Assembly (NCBI RefSeq): GCF_018069895.1
Contig: NZ_JAGQDH010000004.1
Location: 124,001-188,000, forward strand
DNA from: Roseovarius autotrophicus
Lineage (GTDB): Bacteria > Pseudomonadota > Alphaproteobacteria > Rhodobacterales > Rhodobacteraceae
Direction of reading: 5' to 3'
Length of the DNA: 64,000 bases
This document shows positions 51,939-63,459 of this stretch, in pieces; the first letter of the stretch is position 1, and the number at the start of each line of letters is the position of its first letter. Under the pieces are notes generated by a model that was not told where the DNA came from, searched no databases, and saw only the letters and a list, made by a program, of their open reading frames with translations. The position numbers and the translations under genes are program-made.

Positions 51939-52864
51939 CAGTTCGACGCCTTCTCGATGATCGCCGCGCGCAGATCGCCCGAGACGCCCGAGAGCGTGAC
52001 CAGCGCCGGGGCCATCATCTCTTCCGAGATGCTGGCATCATAGCGGTCAACCTGCTTGCCGCCATAGCCGCGGATCATCTCGGGCGTGACACCGGGGGCC
52101 TCGTGCACGGTGTTGAGCGCGGCGCGCAGCTTGTCCTTCACATCGGCAGGCAGCTTGATGGACATGGCCAGCGGCGGGTTGGGGATCGGGTCGGATTTGC
52201 CCACGACCACGAAATCCGCAGCGCTGATCGTGCCGCCGTTGATCGCCTTTTCGAAACTGTCGAAAGAGGCGGCGGCGGCCTCGACCTGGCCCTCGGCCAG
52301 CGCCTTGAGGCTGTTGGCATGGCTGCCGGTGATGCGGATGGTGCCCAGATCGTTCACCGGATCAAGCCCCGCCTCCACGATCATCGCCACCGGATAGACA
52401 AAGGACGAGGTGGAATTGGCATCGCCAAAGGCCATTTCGCGGCCCTTGAGATCGGCCACGGTGGCAATGCCGCTGTTCTTGTGGGCATAGATGCCGGAGT
52501 AATAGACCGACGCGCCCTTGTTCACATCGACGGCGAGCAATTCGGCGCAGCCGCGTTCCTTGGCGGGCAGATAGGAGGCGGGGCCGAACCACGCGATTTC
52601 GATGACATCCGAACAGATCGCCTCGATCACCGTGGCATAGGTCTGGCCCACCTTGATGTCGAAATGCACGCCGGTCGCCTGCGTCACGGCATCGAACACC
52701 GGCTTGAAATCGGCGCGGGTGCCGTCCTCGGTGCCGCCATCCGCGGGCACCAGCATGACCCGGTAGGGGCTGGACGCAGAGCCGTCGGCTTGCTGCGCCA
52801 TGACGGCAGTGATAGACATGGCAGTCGCGGTCGCAGCCGCGGCAAAAGTCCTGAGCAGAGACAT
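51938..52864 (-). CDS. phnD: Phosphonate ABC transporter periplasmic substrate-binding protein
   Basis: 308 aa from the ATG at 52864, behind AGAGGAAG. The signal peptide (cleavage after AVMA, near residue 23) is followed by a periplasmic binding fold: YRVMLVPADGGTEDGTRADF, VIEIAWFGPASYL and FGDANSTSSFVYP are PhnD phosphonate-binding positions. First structural gene after phnF; a 55-base gap separates them, with no clear terminator. Confidence 0.94.
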   Translation of the reverse strand: MSLLRTFAAAATATAMSITAVMAQQADGSASSPYRVMLVPADGGTEDGTRADFKPVFDAVTQATGVHFDIKVGQTYATVIEAICSDVIEIAWFGPASYLPAKERGCAELLAVDVNKGASVYYSGIYAHKNSGIATVADLKGREMAFGDANSTSSFVYPVAMIVEAGLDPVNDLGTIRITGSHANSLKALAEGQVEAAAASFDSFEKAINGGTISAADFVVVGKSDPIPNPPLAMSIKLPADVKDKLRAALNTVHEAPGVTPEMIRGYGGKQVDRYDASISEEMMAPALVTLSGVSGDLRAAIIEKASN

Positions 52865-52919
52865 CTGTCTTCCTCTTGATGATTGTTGATTGACTGGGGA
52901 GTCAGGGTTGCGGCCGCAC

Positions 52920-53675
52920 CTATCCGTCCGGCAGCGGGTTTTTGGCGGCCTGCACTGGCTCGGCCACCGAAAGCTGGATGCGATCGCCGCGAAACTGGCT
53001 GATCGCGTATTCCTGCACCAAACCGCATTCGCGGCAGGCATTCACGCCCTTGACGCGCAGCACCGGCTGGGTGCGCGGCATCCGCAGGGCAAGCGCGTCC
53101 TCGGGCAGAGGCAGGCGCGTGGTGATGAGGCTCTCGATGCGGTCAAGCGTGATGCCCGCAACCGCGCGCAGATGGCGGGTGAGCGAACCGCCCGTGTAAT
53201 CCCGCGCGGCCTGCGCCGCGTCGCCGGTCAGAAAATGCAGGGTCAGGGCATAGGGCACATCGCCATCGCCGCGCAGCGTGCGCAGACGTAGCAGCGGCGC
53301 GCCTTCGGCCACCCGCAACCGGCGCGCGACACCGCCGTCGGCGACCACCTCCTGCTTGTCCAAGAGCGTCACCTCGGCGCGCCGCCCGCTGGCCGCCAGC
53401 CGCTCGGTAAACTTCGTGTCGCGCCCGATGCCATAGATCAGCCCGCGCGCCAGAACCCGCGTGCCGCGCCCGTGCACCCGCTCGACCAGCCCTTCGGCAA
53501 TCAGATCATCCACCGCACGGCGCAGGGTATGGCGGTTCACGCCAAAGCGCGCGGCCAGTTCCGGCTCGGAGGCGAGCCAGTCGCCCTCGTCAAAGCCGCG
53601 CTCGATCTCGCTGCGCAATGCTGCGGCGATCTGCGCCCAGACGGCAAGGCCAGACTGTCTGACAAGCTGAGGCAT
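52920..53675 (-). CDS. phnF: GntR-family phosphonate operon regulator PhnF
   Basis: 251 aa from the ATG at 53675, behind GGGAG. An N-terminal winged helix (WLASEPELAARFGVNRHTLRRAVDDLIAEGLVERVHGRGTRV) is followed by a UTRA ligand-binding domain, the HutC/PhnF branch. It probably represses the phn operon. A 12-bp palindrome and a PhoB box lie upstream. Position at the operon head suits autoregulation together with phnDCEGHIJKLM. Confidence 0.92.
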   Translation of the reverse strand: MPQLVRQSGLAVWAQIAAALRSEIERGFDEGDWLASEPELAARFGVNRHTLRRAVDDLIAEGLVERVHGRGTRVLARGLIYGIGRDTKFTERLAASGRRAEVTLLDKQEVVADGGVARRLRVAEGAPLLRLRTLRGDGDVPYALTLHFLTGDAAQAARDYTGGSLTRHLRAVAGITLDRIESLITTRLPLPEDALALRMPRTQPVLRVKGVNACRECGLVQEYAISQFRGDRIQLSVAEPVQAAKNPLPDG

Positions 53676-53703
53676 TGGGCGTCTCCCGAATCTTTTCGTG
53701 GGG

Positions 53704-53715
53704 ACATCTAGATGT
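53704..53715. promoter_or_regulatory. Candidate PhnF operator
   Basis: ACATCTAGATGT, a perfect 12-bp palindrome, 28 bases upstream of phnF and only five bases from the PhoB box on the downstream side, where the -10 region should be. A dimeric GntR regulator bound here would block RNA polymerase. The link to PhnF is inferred. Confidence 0.6.
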
Positions 53716-53720
53716 GTAGC

Positions 53721-53738
53721 ATGACAGAGGTATGACAG
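53721..53738 (-). promoter_or_regulatory. PhoB (Pho) box upstream of the phn operon
   Basis: On the minus strand the site reads CTGTCATACCTCTGTCAT, two perfect CTGTCAT repeats four bases apart, the consensus alphaproteobacterial Pho box. It faces phnF. PhoB bound here would activate under phosphate starvation. In the rest of this 337-base region the dnaK promoter and leader are on the other side. Confidence 0.85.
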
Positions 53739-53870
53739 CAGGGCCGCTGTGCCGTTGAAAGACGCCAAACGTGAAGAGCGCGCGACCGCGCGCGTCATTG
53801 GCGTGATCCCCTCGTCCGACACATGGCCTCACGTTTCGCCAAAATTGAGCGAAAGACGCGGGTTGCAACG

Positions 53871-53902
53871 CTTGCAGGGCGCAAACCCCCCGCCTATATA
53901 CG
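53871..53902 (+). promoter_or_regulatory. RpoH (heat-shock) promoter of dnaK
   Basis: CTTG at 53871-53874, 18 bases, then CCTATATACG at 53893-53902, a full match to the alphaproteobacterial RpoH consensus (CTTG-N17/18-CYTATNTNNG). It implies a 5' leader of about 105 bases before dnaK. Confidence 0.85.
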
Positions 53903-54012
53903 CCGGGACACGCGGGGGCGACAGCTTGTCGCCTCCGTTCCAAAACCGGGGACCGGATGCCGAAACGGGTCAGGTCTCTGCCACATCGCCTGAATAAGAA
54001 GGGATCGAAAAC

Positions 54013-55926
<1,914 letters not shown>

Positions 55927-55941
55927 GGCCACAGCCTGCGA

Positions 55942-55964
55942 GCCGGGGCCCAAGCGGCCCCGGC
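55942..55964 (+). terminator. Intercistronic hairpin between dnaK and dnaJ
   Basis: A 9-bp stem GCCGGGGCC/GGCCCCGGC with loop CAAGC, followed by CTTCGTTT, lies in the 60-base gap. It may cause partial termination or protect the dnaK message, giving less dnaJ than dnaK. Confidence 0.6.
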
Positions 55965-55986
55965 CTTCGTTTGAAGGAGTTCCCCG

Positions 55987-57141
55987 ATGGCCAAACGCGA
56001 TTATTACGAGGTGCTCGGGCTCAAGCGGGGCGCCTCCGCGGACGAGATCAAGAAGGCCTACCGCCAGAAGGCCAAGGACCTGCACCCCGACCGCAACAAG
56101 GACAACCCCGAGGCCGAACGTCTCTTCAAGGAGGCGGGCGAAGCCTATGACGTGCTCAAGGATCCCGACAAGAAGGCCGCTTATGACCGCTTCGGCCATG
56201 CCGCCTTCGAGGGGGGCATGGGCAATGGCGGACCGCGCCCCGGTGCGGGCGGCTTTGGCGGGCAAGGCGATTTCGCCTCGGCATTTTCCGATGTGTTCGA
56301 CGATCTTTTCGGCGATTTCATGGGCGGCGGGCGCGGCGGCGGGCGGCCGCGCGCGGCGCGCGGCGCGGACCTGCGCTACAACCTGCGCGTGACGCTGGAA
56401 GAGGCGTTCTCTGGCCTGCAAAAGACCATCAAGGTCACCAGCGCCACGACCTGCGACGCCTGCGACGGCTCGGGCGCCGAGGGCGGCGCACAGCCGGTCA
56501 CCTGCCCGACCTGTTCGGGCATGGGCAAGGTGCGCGCGCAACAGGGCTTTTTCACCGTCGAGCGCACCTGTCCGACCTGCTCTGGCATAGGCCAGATCGT
56601 CAAGAACCCGTGCAAGACCTGCCAGGGCCAGGGCCGGGTGCAGAAGGAACGCGCGCTCAGCGTCAACATCCCCGCGGGCGTCGAGACCGGCACCCGCATC
56701 CGCCTCTCGGGCGAGGGCGAGGCCGGGATGCGCGGCGGTCCGGCGGGTGATCTCTACATCTTCATCGAAGTGGCCCCGCACGAGATTTTCGAGCGCGAGG
56801 AAACGAGCCTCTATTGCCGCGTGCCGGTCTCGGTGATCAAGGCCGCCCTGGGCGGTGACATCGAGGTGCCGACGATCGACGGCGGGCGCTCGCGCGTGAC
56901 GATCCCGGCGGGCTCGCAATCGGGCCGTCAGATGCGCCTGCGCGGCAAGGGGATGCCCGCGCTGCGCGGTGGCCCACAAGGCGACATGATGATCGAGCTT
57001 GCGGTGGAGACCCCGGTGAACCTCACCGCGCGGCAAAAGGATCTGCTGCGCGAATTCGAAGCGTTGAGCGAGGATAACAACCCGAAAAGCAACAGCTTTT
57101 TCTCCTCGGTGCGCAGCTTCTGGGATTCGATGAAGAGCTGA
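55987..57141 (+). CDS. dnaJ: Co-chaperone DnaJ (Hsp40)
   Basis: 384 aa, behind GAAGGAG. J-domain with HPD in LHPDRNKDN near 32-36, a Gly/Phe-rich linker ([17 protein letters not shown]), and four zinc-binding CxxCxGxG repeats: [24 protein letters not shown] and CKTCQGQG. C-terminal peptide-binding domains follow. Stimulates DnaK ATPase and delivers clients. Part of the dnaKJ heat-shock unit. Confidence 0.98.
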   Translation: MAKRDYYEVLGLKRGASADEIKKAYRQKAKDLHPDRNKDNPEAERLFKEAGEAYDVLKDPDKKAAYDRFGHAAFEGGMGNGGPRPGAGGFGGQGDFASAFSDVFDDLFGDFMGGGRGGGRPRAARGADLRYNLRVTLEEAFSGLQKTIKVTSATTCDACDGSGAEGGAQPVTCPTCSGMGKVRAQQGFFTVERTCPTCSGIGQIVKNPCKTCQGQGRVQKERALSVNIPAGVETGTRIRLSGEGEAGMRGGPAGDLYIFIEVAPHEIFEREETSLYCRVPVSVIKAALGGDIEVPTIDGGRSRVTIPAGSQSGRQMRLRGKGMPALRGGPQGDMMIELAVETPVNLTARQKDLLREFEALSEDNNPKSNSFFSSVRSFWDSMKS

Positions 57142-57151
57142 CGGGCGCGCG

Positions 57152-57166
57152 TTAACGCTTTGCTAA
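57152..57166 (+). promoter_or_regulatory. CtrA-like site upstream of radC
   Basis: TTAA, seven bases, CTAA: seven of eight conserved bases of the CtrA consensus TTAA-N7-TTAA. It is 23 bases before the radC start. One mismatch, and short AT-rich sites can arise by chance. Confidence 0.3.
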
Positions 57167-57188
57167 GGCCCCGGTGCGATAAGGGGGC

Positions 57189-57941
57189 ATGAGCACGGAA
57201 CGCGCCTTTCACGATCTTGCCCTGCCGCTGTTTGCGGGTTCGCCCCCGTTGGCGGGTCCGGCGCGCCTGCCCTCCTATATCCGCGACCATCGCAGCCGGT
57301 TGCGGGAACGATTTCTCGGCGGCGGCGCGGCGGCAATGCCGGATTACGAGCTGTTGGAGCTTGTGCTCTTTCGCGCCATTCCACGACGTGACGTGAAACC
57401 GCTGGCGCGCGCCCTGATTGACCGGTTCGGCGATTTCAGCGGCGTGATTTCCGCCCCGCCAGAACGCCTGTCGGAAGTGGCCGGGATCGGACCCGCCGTC
57501 GTGACCGAGTTGAAGGTTGTCGAGGCCGCGGCGCACCGTCTGGCGCAGGCGCGGGTGATCGGGCGGCCGGTGATTTCCTCCTGGCACGCGCTCATCGCCT
57601 ATTGCCGCGCCAGCATGGCACATCGCGGCACCGAACAGTTCCGCGTGTTCTACCTCGACCGCAAGAACGTGCTCATCGCCGATGAGGAACAGGGGCGCGG
57701 CACGGTCGATCACGTCCCGGTCTATCCGCGCGAGGTGGTCAAACGCGCGCTGCTGCTGGATGCCAGTGCCCTTATCCTTGTGCACAACCATCCCTCGGGC
57801 GACCCCACGCCGTCGCAGGCTGATATTGCCATGACCGCCGAGGTGCAGCGCGCGGCGGTGGCGCTCGGGATCATGCTGCATGATCATGTGGTGATCGGCA
57901 AATCGTCCGAGGTCAGCTTTCGCAGCGAGGGCTACCTGTGA
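57189..57941 (+). CDS. radC: RadC family JAB-domain protein
   Basis: 250 aa. A helix-hairpin-helix (LSEVAGIGPAVVTELK) is followed by the RadC/JAMM metal-binding motif VHNHPSGDPTPSQAD. The N-terminus includes the family segment LPSYIRDHRSRLRERFLGGGAAAMPDYELLELVLF. The protein was once thought to act in DNA repair; its function remains unsettled, and in several bacteria it belongs to competence regulons. Convergent with the OmpA fusion gene, two bases away. Confidence 0.93.
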   Translation: MSTERAFHDLALPLFAGSPPLAGPARLPSYIRDHRSRLRERFLGGGAAAMPDYELLELVLFRAIPRRDVKPLARALIDRFGDFSGVISAPPERLSEVAGIGPAVVTELKVVEAAAHRLAQARVIGRPVISSWHALIAYCRASMAHRGTEQFRVFYLDRKNVLIADEEQGRGTVDHVPVYPREVVKRALLLDASALILVHNHPSGDPTPSQADIAMTAEVQRAAVALGIMLHDHVVIGKSSEVSFRSEGYL

Positions 57942-57943
57942 TC

Positions 57944-59509
57944 TCAGCGCACCCAGACCTCGACGCGGCGATTCACCTGTCGACCCCAGGCGGTATCATC
58001 GCAGGCCATCGGCATCGCCTCGCCAAAGGCATCGACCGACAGGTCGATCCGGTCGAACCGTGCCGTCTCGGCGGCGCGGGTGACGGCCTCGCGCACCGCT
58101 TCGGCCCGGCGCAGCGCGATTTTGCGGTTGGTCTCTGCCGGGCCTTGCCCGTCGGAAAACCCGACAAGGACAAGCCGCCGATTGTCGTAAAGCCCCAGTT
58201 CAAGCGCGGCCGCCAGTTGTTCGACATTCGAGCGCGACTGCGCGTCAAGGCGCGCGGACCCGGCCTCGAAACGGAATGTCGTGGTCAGCCGCTTGAGCGG
58301 GGCCAGCAGTGCCACCATGCGCTGCAATTCGTCCAGCCCGACCTCCTCGCCCGCCTGCGCGATGGCATTGGCAAAGCGGTCGCCCTGCGCATTGATCTCG
58401 ATTTCCTCGGGGGACTGATCGACAAAGCCCGCGCGCCGGATCACCAGTTGCGCGGACGGGTCGCGCAGATAGGCCAGGAAATCGCGCGCAAGTTTCGGCA
58501 TCCGCCGCGCGGGCAGATAAAGGAAAAGCGGCGCGGTCAGCGGGTAATCCTCGGTCTTGACCGTGCGCCGATGCGCGCGCAGGGCGAATCCGCACGCCCC
58601 GACCAGCGGCACCTCCCATGTTGCGCCCTGCTCGGAGCGGGTAGTAAGGCCCAGGGCGAAGGGGTTGCGCGCCACGGCCTCGGACAAGGCGGCCCCGTCG
58701 CTGTGCCGCGTGATCCGACTGGTAAAGGTCTGCGCCGTGGGCGCGAGGATCATATCCTTGCTGGCCTGACCAATCCCGGTATCGGCGGCCCAGAGATGCA
58801 GATCGATGGGCGCGTCCAGGCCGCTCAGGCCGGACCAGTTGTCGATCTCGCCGGTCAGAATAGCCGCAAGCTGTTGCAGGCTGATGCCTTGCACCGGATT
58901 GGCAGGCGCGACCACCGGAATAAGCGCGTCAAGCGCGAGCACGCGCATCCGTCCCGGCTTGCCCAGATCACCCAGGCCCGCATCGCGCGCCCGCGCGCGC
59001 TCATCCGGGCGTGCCTCGCGCAATGTCATCGCGATATCGGCCTCATTGGCCAGAAGGTCGGCAAAGCCCTCTTCGGAATTGGTCAAAAGGAACCGGAAAT
59101 CACCAAGCACGATTTCCGGGGTCCGGGGCGCATGCAATGTGAAATGCAGCACATCCGGCCCGCTGTCGTGGCGATGCAGGATATAGTCGTCGCGAACGGC
59201 AAAGGCCTCGAGCAGGGCGGGCATCAGCACACGGCCGATCGCGGGCGCGCCCGACGCCACCAGCCGCGCAATGAAGGCTTCGAGATCCGGGCAGCCCGGA
59301 CCCTCGCAGGTGACGCCGGAGCCATCGACGGTCAGTTCACCATAGGCGGTCTCGACACGGTAGAACTCTCCGTCGTAGCCCAGAAGATCGCCTTCGATCT
59401 CGACCTTGCGGTCATGAGACAGCAAGGTGACATCCTGCGCCGCAAGCGGCGCTGCCATCAAGACAAGGATGAACCCCGCAGCGAGGCTGGCCGCCCGCAG
59501 TCCCGCCAT
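57944..59509 (-). CDS. Phosphate-binding-like periplasmic domain fused to an OmpA domain
   Basis: 521 aa with a signal peptide (MAGLRAASLAAGFILVLMAAPLAAQ). After an about 90-residue lead, the middle (to about 350) is a PstS-like type 2 periplasmic binding fold: LDALIPVVAPANPVQGISLQQLAAILTGEIDNW is its classic hinge signature. The C-terminus (about 395-521) is an OmpA/MotB peptidoglycan-binding domain with LVGFSDGQGPAETNRKIALRRAEAVR and RQVNRRVEVWVR. The combination ties a ligand-binding module to the cell wall. Exact role unknown. Confidence 0.85.
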   Translation of the reverse strand: MAGLRAASLAAGFILVLMAAPLAAQDVTLLSHDRKVEIEGDLLGYDGEFYRVETAYGELTVDGSGVTCEGPGCPDLEAFIARLVASGAPAIGRVLMPALLEAFAVRDDYILHRHDSGPDVLHFTLHAPRTPEIVLGDFRFLLTNSEEGFADLLANEADIAMTLREARPDERARARDAGLGDLGKPGRMRVLALDALIPVVAPANPVQGISLQQLAAILTGEIDNWSGLSGLDAPIDLHLWAADTGIGQASKDMILAPTAQTFTSRITRHSDGAALSEAVARNPFALGLTTRSEQGATWEVPLVGACGFALRAHRRTVKTEDYPLTAPLFLYLPARRMPKLARDFLAYLRDPSAQLVIRRAGFVDQSPEEIEINAQGDRFANAIAQAGEEVGLDELQRMVALLAPLKRLTTTFRFEAGSARLDAQSRSNVEQLAAALELGLYDNRRLVLVGFSDGQGPAETNRKIALRRAEAVREAVTRAAETARFDRIDLSVDAFGEAMPMACDDTAWGRQVNRRVEVWVR

Positions 59510-59533
59510 GGTTTGCCCCCTGAAATCGTACCG

Positions 59534-60487
59534 TCAGTTCTGCGCGATCTTCAGGTCATCAAACAGGTTTTGCAACACGAGAAACTCTCCAATCGCCGAG
59601 CAATCCGGCATGGGCAGAAGCACATCCTGCACGACAAGGCCGCCAGGCGCACCCGCGCTCAGGCTTTGCGCTTCGAGATCACGGCCACAATTGGCGGATG
59701 TCACTTCCGCCTCGAGCCGCAGCGTGATCGAGCCCCCCCGCAGGGCCGCCGCCGTCGGGAAGGTGTAGATCTCCGCGTGATGGGCAGGCGCGGGCACGCC
59801 CCCGCCAAGCCGGGACAGCGTTCCGTCGCCATCGGCTGCCTCGACACCGCTCCAGACATGGCCGGGCTGGCCGAAATCGGCCCCGTATTCCAGCGCGTGC
59901 AACCTCAGGCTGTCGGCGTCACCATGCCATTGCACCACAAACCGGTCATAGCCGGCCAGATCGGGCACCTGCGCGACGGCCACGGCCCCCTCTCCGCCCT
60001 CGAACGACGCGATGAACACAGCCGCCTCCGACAGTGCGGGCACCGTGATACGGCCATATCCCTGCGCGTCGGTCATGGCCGAAACCATCATGCCGGTATG
60101 GTGCAGCGTGAACCGCGCGCCAGGCTTGCAGGGTGCCGCGATATCAAGGCGCGCCATGGCGGCCTCGATCACGGTGGCGCTCATTGTGACCTCGCAGGCG
60201 AGACCTGGTATCGATTCGTCAGCGGGAAAGGCGTCGGGCATGGGCATATCGCGCGCGACCACCCGCGTCACCGGCACTGCGGGCAATATTGCAGGCGCAG
60301 GGGGCTGGACATCGGGCAGGGCCGGGGCCGCCGTCAGCACGATCCCGGTGATTTCAAGCGGGGCATCGGCCACCGGGGTCACGGGCGCCACCGCGGCGGG
60401 GCCCGGCCTGGCCTGCATCAGATAGGCAATGCCCAGCGCGCAGGCCAGCGTGCCGCCTGCCATGATGTAACGTCTGCCAGAGGCCAT
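59534..60487 (-). CDS. Membrane-anchored protein of unknown function next to secA
   Basis: 317 aa from the ATG at 60487, behind GGAGGGCAGG. One N-terminal hydrophobic segment (YIMAGGTLACALGIAYLM) is followed by a Pro/Ala-rich linker and a beta-rich extracytoplasmic domain with four well-spaced cysteines (LACEV, APCKPG, SANCGRD, MPDCSA) that could form two disulfides. Homologues beside secA in this order are sometimes named 'translocase' only by neighbourhood. It lies 24 bases upstream of the OmpA fusion gene on the same strand. Confidence 0.75.
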   Translation of the reverse strand: MASGRRYIMAGGTLACALGIAYLMQARPGPAAVAPVTPVADAPLEITGIVLTAAPALPDVQPPAPAILPAVPVTRVVARDMPMPDAFPADESIPGLACEVTMSATVIEAAMARLDIAAPCKPGARFTLHHTGMMVSAMTDAQGYGRITVPALSEAAVFIASFEGGEGAVAVAQVPDLAGYDRFVVQWHGDADSLRLHALEYGADFGQPGHVWSGVEAADGDGTLSRLGGGVPAPAHHAEIYTFPTAAALRGGSITLRLEAEVTSANCGRDLEAQSLSAGAPGGLVVQDVLLPMPDCSAIGEFLVLQNLFDDLKIAQN

Positions 60488-60579
60488 CCTGCCCTCCATT
60501 CCCCTGCTCGTTATCGGGCAGGGGATAGCGGTCAAAAAAGGCCGGGCCGAGGCACGATCACGGAGTCATTCAGGCAGGA

Positions 60580-63270
60580 TCAGGCAAGGCGCCCGTGGCA
60601 ATGCTTGAACTTCTTGCCCGATCCGCAGGGGCAGGGATCGTTGCGCCCCGGATTTCCCCAGGTGGCAGGATCAGCCGCATTGAAACCGGGGATCGCATCG
60701 GGGAAATCCTCGCCCTCGGGTTTTGCCGCCGCCTCCATCGCCGCGCGTTGCTGCGTCAGATCGCGCATCAGCGCGGCCTGTTCCTCTTCGGTCATCGGGC
60801 GGATCTGGGCGAGTTTCTGCGTCACGTCGGCGCGCAGGCTGTCAAGCATCGTTTCGAAAAGCTGGAACGCCTCTGTCTTGTATTCGTTGAGAGGATCGCG
60901 CTGCGCATAGCCACGGAAGCCCACCACCGAGCGCAGATGTTCGAGCGTCAGCAGGTGCTCGCGCCACTTGGCATCGATGGTCTGAAGCAGCATCTGCTTT
61001 TCGATCATGCGCATGGTCTCTGGACCGAATTGCGCGGCCTTGGCGGCCATCATCTCGTTGGCGGTCGTCTCGAGGCGTTCGATGATCTCCTCGTCATCCA
61101 CGCCCTCTTCGGCGGCCCACTCGACGACTGGCAGGTCCATGTTGAGGCGCGCGCGCACCGCGTCGCGCAGACCCTCGGTATCCCATTGATCTGCATAAGT
61201 TTTAGGCGGCATGAACTCATCGACAAGATCGGCGATGACCTCACCGCGCATATCCCCGATGATGCCGCTCAGATCCTCGGCCTTCATGATGTCGAGGCGC
61301 TGCTTGAAGATCACCTTGCGCTGTTCGTTCATCACGTCATCGAACTTCAGCAATTGCTTGCGGATGTCGAAATTGCGCGCCTCGACCTTGGCCTGCGCGC
61401 GTTCCAGTGATTTGTTGACCCAGGGGTGAATGATCGCCTCGCCCTCTTTCATGCCAAGGGTCGAGAGCACTTTCTCGAGCCGCTCCGAGCCGAAGATACG
61501 CATAAGATCGTCTTCGAGGCTGAGATAGAAGGCCGATCGCCCCGGATCGCCCTGACGCCCAGAACGCCCGCGCAACTGGTTGTCGATGCGGCGGCTTTCA
61601 TGGCGTTCGGTGGCCAGCACAAAGAGACCGCCCGCCTGTTTCACCGCTTCCTCATCGGCGGCGTGCTCCTCTTCGATCCGGGCCCGGATCGCCTCGGGGT
61701 CGGTGTCGGGGTCGGCGGCGATGGCCTCCATGATCTTGAACTCGACATTGCCGCCAAGCTTGATGTCGGTGCCGCGCCCGGCCATGTTGGTGGCGATGGT
61801 GACCGCGCCCAGCTTGCCCGCGTCGGCGACGATCTGCGCTTCCTGTTCGTGCTGGCGCGCGTTGAGCACGCTGTGGGGGATGCCCGCCTGCGTCAGAAGC
61901 CCGCTCAACATCTCGGATTTTTCGATCGAAGTGGTGCCGACAAGGATCGGCTGGCCCTTTTCATGCGCCTTGGCGATCTCGGCGACGATGGCCTCGTATT
62001 TCTCGCGTGCGGTGCGATAGACGGCGTCATCCTTGTCGATCCGGGCGATGGGGCGGTTGGTGGGCACCTCCATCACGCCAAGCCCGTAGATCTCCATGAA
62101 TTCCTCGGCCTCGGTCAGCGCAGTGCCGGTCATGCCCGACAGATTGTCATAGAGCCGGAAATAGTTCTGGAAGGTCACGCTGGCGAGGGTCACGTTCTCG
62201 GGCTGGATCTGACAGCCCTCCTTGGCCTCGATTGCCTGGTGCAGGCCATCCGAGAGCCGCCGCCCGGCCATCATCCGGCCAGTGAATTCGTCGATCAGCA
62301 CCACCTCGCCGCCGCGGACGATATATTCCTTGTCCTTGTGAAACAGCTTGTGCGCGCGCAGGCCCTGATTGACGTGGTGAACGATCGTGGTGCTCTCGGG
62401 ATCGTAGAGCGACTGGCCCTCGGGCAGCAGGCCGCGCTGGTGCAGCAAATCTTCGAGAAACTCGTTGCCCTCGTCGGTATAGGTGACGTTGCGGGTCTTT
62501 TCGTCGAGTTTGAAATGCTCTTCGCGCAACTCGGGGATCACGGTGTCGATGGTGCGGTAGAGATCGCTGCGGTCCTGGCTGGGACCGGAAATGATCAGCG
62601 GCGTGCGCGCCTCGTCGATCAGGATCGAATCCACTTCGTCCACGATGGCGAAATTGTGCCCGCGCTGGCTCATTTCCTCGAGCGACGCCTTCATGTTGTC
62701 GCGCAGATAGTCGAAGCCAAGCTCGTTGTTGGTGGCATAGGTCACGTCGGCGCCGTAGGCCGTCTTTTTCTCGGCCTCGGGCTGCTGCGGATAGACGACG
62801 CCGGTGGTCATGCCAAGCGCGGCAAAGACCTTGCTCATCCATTCGGCATCGCGTTTCGCCAGGTAATCGTTGACCGTGACGATATGCACGCCCTTGCCCG
62901 ACAGCGCGTTGAGATAGGCGGGCAGCGTGGCGACAAGCGTCTTGCCCTCGCCGGTCTTCATCTCGGAGATATTGCCCTGATGCAGGAAAATCCCGCCCAT
63001 CAGCTGCACGTCGAAGGCGCGCAGGCCAAGCGCGCGGCGCGCGCCCTCGCGGCAATTGGCGAATGCCTCTGGCAGAAGCGCATCGAGGCTCTCGCCCCCG
63101 GCGATGCGCCTGCGGAATTCTTCGGTCTTTTCGATCAGCCCGGCATCGCTCAGTGCCTCGAATTCCGGCTCGAGCGCGTTGATCTGCGCGATCAGCGGGC
63201 GGGTTGCCTTGATCTTGCGGTCGTTCGGCGTGCCAAAGACCTTTCTGGCAAGCGTTCCAATACCCAGCAT
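60580..63270 (-). CDS. secA: Preprotein translocase ATPase SecA
   Basis: 896 aa, full length. Walker [12 protein letters not shown] near 105, the DEAD-like [16 protein letters not shown] near 210, the helicase motif [13 protein letters not shown], and a C-terminal zinc-binding SecB/lipid contact site [16 protein letters not shown]. It drives unfolded proteins through SecYEG. Divergent from the PpiC foldase gene, whose product acts on the exported proteins. Confidence 0.98.
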   Translation of the reverse strand: MLGIGTLARKVFGTPNDRKIKATRPLIAQINALEPEFEALSDAGLIEKTEEFRRRIAGGESLDALLPEAFANCREGARRALGLRAFDVQLMGGIFLHQGNISEMKTGEGKTLVATLPAYLNALSGKGVHIVTVNDYLAKRDAEWMSKVFAALGMTTGVVYPQQPEAEKKTAYGADVTYATNNELGFDYLRDNMKASLEEMSQRGHNFAIVDEVDSILIDEARTPLIISGPSQDRSDLYRTIDTVIPELREEHFKLDEKTRNVTYTDEGNEFLEDLLHQRGLLPEGQSLYDPESTTIVHHVNQGLRAHKLFHKDKEYIVRGGEVVLIDEFTGRMMAGRRLSDGLHQAIEAKEGCQIQPENVTLASVTFQNYFRLYDNLSGMTGTALTEAEEFMEIYGLGVMEVPTNRPIARIDKDDAVYRTAREKYEAIVAEIAKAHEKGQPILVGTTSIEKSEMLSGLLTQAGIPHSVLNARQHEQEAQIVADAGKLGAVTIATNMAGRGTDIKLGGNVEFKIMEAIAADPDTDPEAIRARIEEEHAADEEAVKQAGGLFVLATERHESRRIDNQLRGRSGRQGDPGRSAFYLSLEDDLMRIFGSERLEKVLSTLGMKEGEAIIHPWVNKSLERAQAKVEARNFDIRKQLLKFDDVMNEQRKVIFKQRLDIMKAEDLSGIIGDMRGEVIADLVDEFMPPKTYADQWDTEGLRDAVRARLNMDLPVVEWAAEEGVDDEEIIERLETTANEMMAAKAAQFGPETMRMIEKQMLLQTIDAKWREHLLTLEHLRSVVGFRGYAQRDPLNEYKTEAFQLFETMLDSLRADVTQKLAQIRPMTEEEQAALMRDLTQQRAAMEAAAKPEGEDFPDAIPGFNAADPATWGNPGRNDPCPCGSGKKFKHCHGRLA

Positions 63271-63459
63271 GTTCTGTCCGTTCCCGCCGTTTTATCCGTT
63301 CGTGACCGGCAATCGCTTGCCCCGCCTGCGCCTGCGCCCTAGAACGGGCGCGGATTGGCCCCGCGCGCCACAACTCAAGGCGATGTAAGCGGCGGCCCGA
63401 GAAGTGTCAACGTCGCGAGCCCGGACGGCGCTGCGGCTCTTTGGAAAAAGGATGGCCTG

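Noticed and set aside
52865..52919. Separate promoter with a Pho box in front of phnD
   Set aside because: The 55-base gap contains no CTGTCAT repeat and no well-spaced promoter; transcription most likely comes from upstream of phnF.
57938..60910. Open frame of nearly 1000 codons on the plus strand
   Set aside because: Antisense to the OmpA fusion gene, the secA-linked gene and the secA 3' end; composition is that of a shadow frame.
61426..63342. Long plus-strand frame across secA
   Set aside because: Entirely antisense to secA with no domain or ribosome site.
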